64,000 nucleotides of DNA from Conoideocrella luteorostrata (Eukaryota; Ascomycota; Sordariomycetes; Hypocreales; Clavicipitaceae): the NCBI GenBank assembly GCA_032433595.1, contig JASWJB010000006.1, forward strand, positions 186,001 to 250,000, in the 5' to 3' direction. Under the pieces are notes generated by a model, which saw only the letters and a list, made by a program, of their open reading frames with translations, was not told the DNA's origin and searched no databases. The translations under genes and the position numbers were made by a program. Position 1 is the stretch's first letter, and each line of letters opens with the position of its first letter. Shown here in pieces: positions 24,180 through 34,915 of the stretch.

Positions 24180-26824
24180 GCTGGGCCTCGAACTGGCCTA
24201 TCTGAAACTTTAACTAAATGGAAAGATATCGAAACGCTATCCCACTGTACTGCGAGATGCAAGTGAAATAATATACAGAGCTACTGTATAGCCATAATTC
24301 ATAATGTAGTCGACAGAAGTATGGGCGACCAAAGCATTGAAAGCGTAAGGACGAAACCGACTTAAAGCGCCGAGTTTCGGACGACCGGCATGTTCTCCGA
24401 TCTAGCCAGCCAAAGTAGTTCAACTCAGTTGCGTCCTGTCGCAAATGCGCGAGATGAGTAGAATACCGCCCATCCCTATTGGCTAGGATACGAAAACTTA
24501 CGACACAGCACGTTTTCTGCGGGCTACATGATTAGGCTGATGCCTGCAGATGGTAGCACAGCAACACCACATGATAGGCTCGCGCAAATGCGCGAGACAT
24601 CTAGCGCTGCGCAATCTTGCCCACCGCAATCAATATCCGAGTCCACTAATGAACAGCTGTTATCGTGGTTTCATCTTCTGCTACGTGTCGCGCCGAGAGT
24701 AAGACTGCTTGGGCGTCATTTTCGATTGTGAGCAATGATGGATCAAGACATGTGGCGCCATCTCGACCATTACTACGCATGACCCGACGCACTAGCGAGG
24801 AGGCAGTATAAAATAAGGCGGAAGTGAAAATAGCTTGCCCCCATGTAAGCATACGCCAACTAATAACCCCTTTGAGTTATCCTTGCGATTGCACTGCGGT
24901 ATCCTGGTGAGGGGTCTGCCCTTGCCTTGCACAACGGAGTCACCCTCATAACCATTAGAAGCGTGCTGGTACATACTGTAGTTCATTTCATCAGAACGTG
25001 TCAGCTTCAGTGTTTCAGAAGGCCGTGCTACGTCATGGATCATATCTATCAATGAAAACGCAACGCCCAGCTGTTGGTCATGAGAGAATGCTACGCCCCA
25101 ATCGCCCGCCACGATGTTTGTGAGCTTCGCAATTGCGACCATTTTCTTACTCATACCCTCCCTATATGCTTCAATGAAAACGCAGCCTAGGATAAACAGC
25201 TGCGTTTGGGTTATTTTAGGCATAGCTTAGCGTTTACAAATCTTTTCGTCGCAGCTGAGCGCCGTGGAGCAGGCTAGGCCGACAATCTCGCCCATGATGC
25301 TGCGAGGCTGACATAAAACCGATATTTGCAGCTCGTGAAGCCATTTTTAATCATTATCTTACTTTTATTTCCTTCTTTAAACCTTAGATGTTCCATACAA
25401 TTCGGCCCTCTGTTATTTATGCCTTCATTCATGATGTATTCCAGCTTACAGAGGGCTTTATCTATGAATTTCCGTAGTTCATAGTGTTGGTGTCGGTGCC
25501 CAGGTCCTGAAAGCTCCAAGTCATTCCCCTGAAAACTGACGCGGGTTCTACATCGCGCAGTTGCGTACGCCGGGTTGACCAATTGAGTCGTCGGTCATGC
25601 GCACAACGCATTTGCGGCTGCCCAAAATGTTCGCGCATCGCAGCTATGCTGTGTGATACAAGTATGTGAGTATTGTAGCTGGTCCCTCAAAAAAAATTAA
25701 TATATATGAAGATTGCTGCCTGATAAATACTGAATTTTATCTTCACCGCGATCACCATCTGCTCAGCAAATAACGATCACAAATTGCAACACTGCATTAA
25801 GGAGTATTATTCAGTTCAAAGATGCCAGCTTCAGACGCAACCCTTCCTACACAGACAAGCACAAAGACCATGTATGTTTCGCAAACCCCTACTTGCCACC
25901 CTTATACCCGCTAACCCTCCCCTTCGGCAAGTTTGTCAAGCCAGCAGTCCTTGAGACATGAACGAATTCATAATTGGCTTTCAGATCCAGGTCTCGAAAT
26001 TCAAAATAGGCTGCTTGCTGCTGCTGGCAACACGCAGCCCCAATCTACCCGGTATCCGCCAAAAGAGAGCAAAAAGCGAAAGTCTTGAACTATGGCAAAA
26101 TATCTGATACAACGAGTTGGCTTGGCGTGAAAATATGTATATGTTAGGGGGCATGCGGTTACCACAACTTAATTGTTGCGAACAAAATGGTATAGGCAGC
26201 AAAAATTACTCTCACGTGACGGATTCAGCCCGTACATAGATAATTCAACAGCCATCCATTAACTAGAGCGTATTATGGTGAGTTGTTATAAACATGCATG
26301 CCTTATGACAACACTTTAGGTACGCCAATTCCGAAGACACGCTTGCCGAATTAAGCATTCCATTTGACGAAGCTAGCATGTAACACCTGTCTGTCATTCC
26401 CTCAAAAAGAAGGAAATTGTTCCACCAGCTTTCGCGTCTCGTTGATCAACCTATCGAACCATTATAACATTCAAGTTTGGTGTTAGCGATGTACATACAT
26501 TTCTCTAAAGTGCGGTTTTTCTGGGTAAAGTGTCGAATCGTGGATAATTACACGCCTAAGGATTGCAGGTTAGCGTCTCCGTCTAGCATAACGTTGCATG
26601 GAATACACAAACGTTGTATAGAGTGCATTGCGAGCATCCCAGTCTTATACCGGATCCGACTTTGGGATCAGCTCATGGTATGCTCTAGTATTCGTCTGCC
26701 CAATCATTCTCCAAAGTCTCCAAAGGGCGCATCGTGGCAAGCATGTCTATATCTCTCCTGTCAGTATACGTTTTGGGTGAGGAGGTAAAGAACAAAGGGA
26801 AACTTTTAGATTGGCGTGGAACTG
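24180..26824. other. AT-rich gene-poor stretch, left part
   Basis: No recognisable gene. The longest frame is 24792-25223 (minus, 143 codons, starting MPKITQTQLFILG). It has no signal, domain or splice support, but its middle (VAGDWGVAFSHDQQLGVAF) reads somewhat like protein. A second minus frame at 25274-25582 is equally anonymous. Both are best treated as possible relics. Confidence 0.35.
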
Positions 26825-27015
26825 ACACTCATTGTGGCCCCAGAATGCTGACGCATCAAACATCAACGGATCCTGACCTTCAGAACCCTCTTTAATAAAG
26901 ACATTTCCGAGCCATAAGTCGCCGTGGAGAAGAACTGGTTTGATCCTGTTACCAGCAGTCTCCAGAGGACGAAGCAGTCGTGGCATAACCTTATCGAGGA
27001 AGGGGTTTGGGGTTA
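26825..27015 (-). pseudogene. Fructosamine/ketosamine-3-kinase-like fragment
   Basis: The minus strand encodes PNPFLDKVMPRLL, IKPVLLHGDLWLGNV and PLMFDASAFWGHNE. This is the catalytic-loop (HGDLWxGN) and metal-binding (FDxSAFxxHNE) core of fungal fructosamine-kinase/APH-fold enzymes. The usual N-terminal ATP-binding lobe and the C-terminal lobe are not found in the flanking AT-rich sequence. It is therefore a gene remnant of about 64 codons. A gene split by a long intron is unlikely but not excluded. Confidence 0.6.
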
Positions 27016-29468
27016 ATCTGGACGTCCCAGTAACCCGGTGTGGACATGATGAAGTGTTAAAGTGTCAAGGTATTCAACAGCTGGTGGGTGACAGGAGATA
27101 AGGAGGCTAGGACAAGAGGTCGGAAGAGGTTCCGGAGGGCCCGGTAGTCCTCGTAAAATGCCAACGCAGTTGGCTCTTAAGCCCAATTTTTTTATGCAAG
27201 AGAGGAAAGTCCAGGACTAGGCCCAAGCAGCTCTGAACGTGTCATTGACGTGGCCAAAGTGACAAGGCATGCATGCATATGACCTGAATGGACGTCATTA
27301 ATATGAATTACTCCGCAGAGTGCCCATGTCGAGATGCGTGCAGGCAAAGCGGAGTGATCTTAATTAACGGAACAGGCACCTTCATGCCCACCAGCCACCG
27401 ACGCCTTTATTATACTCTGCTAACAGGGCCAGGTCCTACAACCGGGGAGAGAGTGAGACACAAATCTGCTTGTCGGCCTATTTAACCCGTACGCGGGTTA
27501 GCATCGAGGCATCGAGGCAGCACAAATCTGCAGTGCTGTCAGTAATGGCATGGCATAGCGGTAGACATATTAGATTGAGGGCTATTGGCCATAACCGCAC
27601 TATAAAGCAACACAGAGCGGAGCTAAACATCGCGGGCACGATTAGAAGTAACAAAAAACTTACCCCTGTCCTCAATAGCAGCCGCTTTGAGTGACGGGTA
27701 GAGGCATCTGTCGGTCTTAAGGTTCATGTTTTCACCTTGGAATATTCTTGTGCTTGGCACAGCAGAGGCAGGTGGTTTTATGTTGGCATCCCAAGCACGT
27801 GGATGGTTGTCAGATTTGCCGTTGCAGATATATCAGCAACATTGCTATCAAACGTTTGCACCTCAGTAATATCCTGTAGAGGGCTTTATTGTTTCTGCCC
27901 CCGATGGGCTGAGATAATTGAGCTGGATACTTCCTCAATACGTCTTCGATGCGTTCTCTATCACCCCAGTCTAATAGAGAGATCAATAGCCTATCGAGAA
28001 ACCCCATCGGTAGGTCTAAATGCAATTCATGGGAACACACACACGCAGCATCTACATAACTATAGCGGCAATCTGCTCTGGCGGTGCGCCAGTACTATCA
28101 AACCCTCACTAGCCGCTTCCTTAGTTGAAGGATCATCGTCAATTAGTTTGGCGAGCAAGACATTAGTGCTTCCGTGTAAATCTCTCGGCGGTTGGTGATC
28201 AAATTAATTGCTTCAACAGTACGAGATAGTCGGCGCGGAGCAGCATTTTGTCGACTGAAAGTGGCTTGGGATCTTTCAAGGGCATATCATGTAGACTGTA
28301 GCTCATACTCGTGCTTGATAGTTGAGGGACTAGTTTTATTCAAGACGAAAGATCTATCCCATAAGGAGTATATATCATGTTACAGAATCGAGCAACAGGT
28401 GAGGCTCCACACCAATAGCGTGTATAAGTCGCCAGTCACGTGCCCTTTACACATCACCACGATCTCGCCTCTTCCAGGCCAGTGGCTGCTGTTCCAGAAC
28501 GCCCGGGGGGTTGACGTTTTATAACTCATTTGGGCTGAGGCTAACAGTATAAGCAGCAGATCTGCGCACTAGTACGCGCCATTCGCTTTGACGCCACGTT
28601 TCATGGGGAAGCCCCACGCTCCCACAATATAGACTGTATCACCCCCTGCCGTTGCGTCTTAAATATTGTTGATGTGCAGATGCAGAACCAGCTTTTGCCG
28701 GAGGAGGAGCGTGAGGTTCAAGAATCACGAACTCCTTTTCCCCATTTTATCTCAAAACCCGGGACAGATCAAAGGGATCTGCGGTCAACCAGATAATGGT
28801 CGGCCCTCAATTTCTTCGGCTCAAGCAACGATTTGCTAATCTTCCATTGCAGTACATATATCTCTGGGAGCCGTCATGGGACATATGCTATATTTCTCTT
28901 TGGTACTCCAAAGGTCTTACTATCGTTATGCCACTCCGTACATCAGCTCAGCACAGAAGCGGCTGGTTTCCTGGTGCTGACGCCGGATGGTCCTTCAACA
29001 ATTGCGAGAAACCAGGGTCCTAATACACCGTCAGAGCAGTAGGGCTTGAATCGGATCGATGCGGTAACTAACGATTGTAACTCTGCCACCAAGGCGAAAG
29101 GGCCTCCAAGCTCCGCATAATCGTGCCGGTTCCTGACCTGATATAACGCAATGAATGTGGGGTCGGCGAGGGAACTAGTGCCAAGGGTTTCGGAAGAAGC
29201 GCAAAGATGCGTGATCGTGACATGTCTTCGCTGAGCCGGTTTCAGCTCCACCCATGAAACAACAACGAGCCAATGTGTTTCACCAACCATCATTTGACTT
29301 TGAGCCATTAAATATGACCCAAGAATTATATATCATACAAACCCTCCGTTTTCTTTCCGTTTCCGGTGCAGTCCCTTGGTGCTCGACAGTATGTTTTTGT
29401 GTTGACTATTTTTACGTCCCTTCATTTAATATTACTGCCACGGCCGGTTCTCCGTGGTTCAAGTGAGC
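27016..29468. other. AT-rich gene-poor stretch, right part
   Basis: Only anonymous short frames. A minus-strand stretch at about 27810-28200 gives protein-like pieces in shifting frames (LAKLIDDDPSTKEAASEGL; ERIEDVLRKYPAQL), suggesting another decayed gene that I cannot assign. One near copy of the TACTCCGTA word is at 27309-27317. The last few hundred bases would be the promoter of the transporter at 29469. Confidence 0.4.
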
Positions 29469-31388
29469 ATGGCAATTTCGTTGCCTCCAGGAACTGTCAG
29501 ACTGACGGAAGGTGAGCTATTGTCATCATCGCTACCAATTACCGAATCAAAGACTAAATAACATTATCTAACCATGTTCAGGCAGTAAGATTATACTGCA
29601 TCCGAAACCAACCGACGAATACGATGATCCTCTGGTACGTATCATCACATAGTTATGAGAAGATCGGCACGTTGATGACTGGGTAGAACTGGTCTGCTCG
29701 CCGCAAGGCTCTTCATTTCGGCATCATCAACTTCTATGTGGCTGTCACGTTTTCTATACTCAACCTTCCTGTCGCGATAAGCTCCCAACTTCAGCAAAAC
29801 CTATCCATGACCGGGAAGGACATCATCCTGAGCAATGCTCTTAATTTTGCGGCACTTGGTCTCGGCAGCATCTTCCTCGTACCAATGGCCTACTGTTATG
29901 GCAGGAGACCGATCTATCTGCTGAGCGCGGCAGTTCAGATGTGCGCAGTTCTTTGGCTCGCTAATATATCAACAAAACAAGAGTACTTTGTTTGCGGCTT
30001 TGTGCTTGGCGCTGGTGCTGCAGTCACTCAGACACTTATCCCCATAACTGTTGCAGATCTGTTTTTCGTCCACCAATACGCGACCATGAATGGTTGGTTC
30101 TTGTTCACACAAGGCGTGGGTGCATTTCTTGGGCCTCTTGCTGCAAGCTTCATCGTGCAAGCTAATGATTGGAGACGTTCATGGTGGTTGTCTGCTGGCT
30201 TGTTGGGACTGAGCTCGCTTCTCATTATCTTCCTCTTGGAAGAATCGACTTACGTGCCCACGCACAACGACCAAGATGCGGTCGGAAATGATGACGAGCC
30301 GTGGTTTTTCGACCGACCTGTCTCGTTTGCGAGCATCGCCGATGGGCATGGTCATGTTGATCTCGTCGATCTCAGTCGTACAATGACCATAGCGGTTCCT
30401 GATGCGCCTGTGCCTGCGAAACGGAAGACGCTCAGAACGCGACTTGCCCTAATAACAAGAACAGGAAGGCCTATCAAAAAGCGGTTCCTTGCACCATTTG
30501 CTACTTTATCCTTCTTCCCTGCTGTGTCATACGCCGCCTTGACCTTTGGTGCGTTCATGGGATGGCTCGCCATCTTCGGACATATCATCACAAGAAGGTT
30601 GTTTTCTCCTCCTTACAATTTCGGCGCCAAAGATGTAGGATTATTTGAGCTTGCTCCGTTGATCGGCAATACCATGGGTGGTCTCGTAGTTCCCGCATTG
30701 AGCGACCGATTCATACTCATGCTGGTGCGAAGGAAAGGTGGCATGTATCACCCTGAGATGCGGCTCCCACTGGCGATACTTGGCGCCATTTTCACCTGCG
30801 TTGGCATGTCGGTTTTCGGATATTGTATATTTGAGGTAACACTTAATCCCCAACCCCGCGCCTTTTTTTTTTTTTTTTGGGGGTTTCAGAAACCCGCTTC
30901 TTCACCGCTTAAGCGCGAGTATTAATCGGATTTCTTATAACTAGGATGATGCTCCTTGGATGACTCTTGCGCTTGGGTTTGGCTTATTTGCCTTCGGGTT
31001 AGGTATTTGTGTCAATGTGGCTTTAACATACGTTGTGGATTGCTATCTAAACGTGCGTAAACATCTTCTTTACTTTGTTTGCGTCCAGCTGTTCGGACAC
31101 TAATATTTCACACAGATGATCGGCGACGCACTAGTTGGCATCGTCTTAGTTCGCAACTTCATATCCTTGACGATCTCGTCCGCCATGATCTCATGGATAG
31201 ATGGCATGGGTACTCAGAATGTGCTTATCCTGACAGCGGTAACGGCTACATTCGTTTCCCTGGTCCCAGTGCTGCTGATGTTCTGGGGGAGAAAGGCCAG
31301 AGCGGCTACGGCCCCGAGATACGAGCATTATTCACTGGCTGCCATACCCCCGGCTTCATTGAAGCGTTTAATGACTAAGGCTCCTTGA
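29469..31388 (+). CDS. MFS transporter, DHA1-like (12 TM)
   Basis: A plasma-membrane proton-coupled efflux or uptake permease of the fungal DHA1 superfamily. Five exons (29469-29511, 29582-29634, 29687-30835, 30945-31052, 31116-31388) give 541 aa. The N-terminus ILHPKPTDEYDDPLNWS is the classic cytosolic signature before TM1. Motif A-like MAYCYGRRPIYLLSA and motif C-like GVGAFLGPLAASFI are present, with a hydrophilic central loop of about 110 residues between TM6 and TM7. Intron 3 holds a run of 16 T then 5 G (30863-30883), slippage-prone but outside coding sequence. It is followed in the same direction, 1.2 kb on, by the GMC oxidoreductase. The substrate is unknown. Confidence 0.92.
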
Positions 31389-32611
31389 GAAGCTTATGAA
31401 AAGCAAGAATTACATGCCTCCAATCACCCCACACGGGGTCTCGGATCGCTCAAACACTGAATAGATTATACAATGACAACGGGTCGAGAACTGTACCACT
31501 AGTTCATAGAATTACTACTAGCTTTAAGCGCATACTTATTAGTCCATAATCTGTCGAAGCCACGAATATGTGATGACACCACTGCTTGTACGAGAAGATG
31601 CTGCAAAAATTACTGCAAATATCACCGCAAATACTACTACTGTTAATTAACCGAACAGAGTTTTGTGGAGGGAGCCAGTGCTGCATGTACGCCCTCACTA
31701 CAACCATAGACTACCACTGCTGCTGGAGACGAATGAGTGACAATATTATCGTGAAGCGTTGGACATAGGGGCGGAATGTGTTCACCGTTACGAATTGTAT
31801 CAAATTTAGGTTGTGGGGGTGTGGGTATAAAGTAGTGGTGGATTGTAGCTCTGAGTTCGCTCTGTCTTAAAACCGAGCTTCCATGGCATCCGCTGTGATC
31901 GTTCGGATTGAAAGAGTCAAATTGCCGTTTGTGAGCCTCAATCACGTATGTAAATTGTCGCCGGCAAGGACTGCAGCTGGCCGACAAAGCTGCAATACAA
32001 GCGACATGGCCCGTCACACGATAGAAATTGGTGGGGGATGTATGTATCGACAGCATGGTATGCTCTGTGTATATTGTCGCATCGACTTGAGAATGTTGGC
32101 AATGCAGACCTTGTTGTAGGGATCATCGATGGCAGAATACTGTCTGTTGCAAAATGGCTATGAGGCAGGATATCCTTCCCCATTCGCCAAACTTTGGCGA
32201 AGCGTTATACATTAGGTTCCCGGTAATCCCGAAATCTTTTGTGCGGTGGCGTCGCCTTGACAAAGACAATGAGCACAAGCGTGAGAGGGAGACCCCAGCC
32301 CATTGTCCCCCGAATGCCGTCAGCCTTCTTGCTATGCGCCTCCGCCACGAATGGCTCAGGAAACGCTTTATCGACGACTTCAACTGAGGTATTTTGGTCA
32401 TTCCCCAGGCTAAGTTCGTCAAAGAGCCTTCTTTTTGAGCGGCTTACGGGTCTGCTGCTGAGGTTGATGTCCAGTAAGCCCTAGCCGGGCAGGGATGATG
32501 AACGCCAACCAACAACCAAACACGCCGTTCAAACATCCCCCGCTCTCAACTCATGATATAAATCAGCCTCATCTCTTCATCGTACCGTCAAATAACGAAA
32601 TTTAGCAAAAT
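31389..32611. promoter_or_regulatory. Intergenic with a 9-bp-arm palindrome
   Basis: No gene is supported in 1.2 kb. At 32183-32201 there is a perfect inverted repeat, TTCGCCAAA-C-TTTGGCGAA, 411 bp before the oxidase start. It is symmetrical enough to be a dimer-binding operator-like site. Confidence 0.45.
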
Positions 32612-34587
32612 ATGGGTATTTACAAAAGACTGCCAGATGAGATTGCCGAGGTGGATGTGATTATCGCGGGCGGTAAGCCCCCGCTGAATGCCGTACAACA
32701 CCACGAAAGAAGGCTCTAACACGCCAGGCAGGCGGAACGGCCGGTTGCGTTGTCGCATCGCGACTCGCCTCAGCGGACGCCGGACTGAGCATCTTAGTCG
32801 TGGAGTGCGGGCCGGACAACTACAACGACCCAGGTATCGTGCATCCCGGCCTCTTCTTTGGCCACCTTGCGCCTACCAGCAAGACGACACTGTTCTACGC
32901 CTCCAAGCCATCAGATCATCTGGGTGGGCGCGCGCCGGTCGTTCCGTCGGGAGGCGTCCTGGGGGGAGGCTCCTCCATCAACATGTGCATGTATAGCCGT
33001 CCGCAGCGATCAGACTTTGACGGCTGGAACACACCGGGCTGGACGGCCGACGACATGCTACCGTATATGAACAGGGTTGGGCCAATCTAAATGAACCCGC
33101 CCATAACCCATACTAATTGATACGCCTAGTTCGAGACGTACCACGGCCGTGGAGAGGAACGCTCGCACGGCCACGATGGACCTATTCAGGTTTCTAGCGG
33201 GTCGTACCGTGGATTGAAGAGTGAAGATGACTTCATTGCAGCTGCCAAAGCAGCCGGGTGGTCGGAAATTGAGGATCTACAGACAATGAGCAGTGTAAAT
33301 GCCGTTTCTCGCGCTCAGAGATACGTCTCCCCCGAGGGTGTGCGGCAAGACACGGCTCACCGGTACCTCCACCCTCGACTACAGGATGGCAAGCATCCCA
33401 ACTTGCACGTCGTCGTTGAGTCTCAGGTGATCCGTGTCACGGTTGAGAGCGGACAAGCCACAGGCATTGTCTTCAGGCCGAATCCCAGGTTTCAGCCCAG
33501 TGAGCAGAGCGACCGCACCATACGGGCACGTAAGTTTGTTGTTCTTTCATGCGGAGCTTTAGGCACGCCGCTTGTTCTTGAACGATCTGGAATCGGCCGC
33601 AAAGACGTCCTTGCGAAAGCGGGTGTTCCTCTTGTTGCTGAAGTTCCAGGTGTAGGAGCCGGCTTTGAGGACCACCAGCTCATGACATACGCGTACAAGA
33701 CTGGGCTGGAGAAGGGAGAAACCCTCAATGGCTTGGTGTTCGGCACGACAAATCCCGCAGAGCTGATCAAGAACAACGATAAAATTCTCGGTTACAATGC
33801 TCAAGACGCTTCAGGCAAGTTTCGACCAACCCCCGACGAGGTTGCCGGGCTTGGTGAGAAGTTTCAGCAGGCTTGGAGGACACACTTCGAGAACATCCAG
33901 GACAAGCCATTGATCGGCATGGCCCTAATCAACGGGTATGTGGTCGTTGCGATTTGATATGAAATGAAGTCAAATACTAATATCTACCCAAGCATGCCTG
34001 GAATGCCGCCAGAGGGCGTCCCCTACGGAGAATACCTCGGGATATCAACCTTCAACTTGTACCCCTTCTCGCGCGGACATGTACATATCACCGGGCCAAG
34101 CGTTGACGACACCCCTGATTTCGACGCTGGATTTCTCTCTGACCCGCTGGGCATAGACCTGAAAATGCACATTTGGGCATACAAAGTGCAGCGAGAGATC
34201 ATGCGACGCATGAAATGCTACCGCGGAGAGGTTCCTGAATGGAACCCGCGCTTTTCTCCAGACTCGGCTGCCGCGATTCTCGACATCGGAAGCCCACTCC
34301 CCGATGACGTGCCTGACATTGTGTACGAGAACGAGGACGAAGCGGCCTTGGAGGGCTTCATTCGCAACACGCTCGGCACAACCTGGCATTCAATGGGTAC
34401 GTGTAAGATGGCTCCGCTGAGCAAGGGCGGAGTGGTCGATGGAAGCCTGAGCGTGCACGGCACAAAGAGTTTGAAGATTGCTGACTTGAGCATCCCGCCG
34501 AGCAATGTGGGCGCAAATACCAACAGCACGGCGTTGGCTATTGGGGAGAAAGCCGCCGACATTATTATTCGGGAACTGGGGCTGTAA
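32612..34587 (+). CDS. GMC oxidoreductase, alcohol-oxidase-like
   Basis: An FAD-dependent oxidoreductase of the glucose-methanol-choline family, closest in style to fungal alcohol (methanol-type) oxidases, which oxidise alcohols and produce H2O2. Four exons (32612-32672, 32732-33075, 33130-33935, 33993-34587) give 601 aa. Intron 1 splits the FAD-binding motif, rebuilt as IIAGGGTAGCVVASRLA. Also visible are ECGPDNYNDP, PSGGVLGGGSSIN (GMC signature 1), SCGALGTPLVLERSGIG (signature 2) and the C-terminal TTWHSMGTCKMAP with the catalytic His, then LSIPPSNVGANTNSTAL. The C-terminus is ELGL, which is not a peroxisomal PTS1, so cytosolic location is more likely than for methylotroph AOX. The substrate is unknown. 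Confidence 0.93.
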
Positions 34588-34915
34588 TCTTATTTGTGCG
34601 GTACTGTCTCTTGAAGAGCACAAGCCCTAGTCACAAGTTGCCATCGCTTCATCTGGCTTGTGACTGAAGGGTCCAATAGTGCTGGGACTACACTCCTCAA
34701 CTTTACCATCACTACTGCAAACATAGGCACTTCATACACTGAAATTAAGTAAATAGATTCCTAATTGCCCACCATGTTTCAGACGTTGTGGCTGTCAATC
34801 TGTCACAATTCGCCGCAAAGTGCAAACTCCAACTATGTATCAGTCCGCTGATACAACCAATTTTTAGTCTCCCGCATTCATCCTGTCCGTTTCATCCTTC
34901 TTACAGTTTTGATAT
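34588..34915. other. Convergent intergenic region, 328 bp
   Basis: Shared 3' region of the oxidase and LEU1; nothing else seen. Confidence 0.5.

Noticed and set aside
24792..25223. 143-codon minus frame in the AT-rich block
   Set aside because: Reads somewhat protein-like but has no recognisable domain or exon partners; kept only as a possible relic in the region note.
28100..28700. Possible tRNA or transposon ends in the AT-rich block
   Set aside because: No tRNA B-box-like GTTCGAATC word or paired terminal inverted repeats were found by eye here or elsewhere.
30863..30883. T16-G5 run suspected as a frameshift in the MFS gene
   Set aside because: It falls inside intron 3 (30836-30944), so it does not affect the protein.
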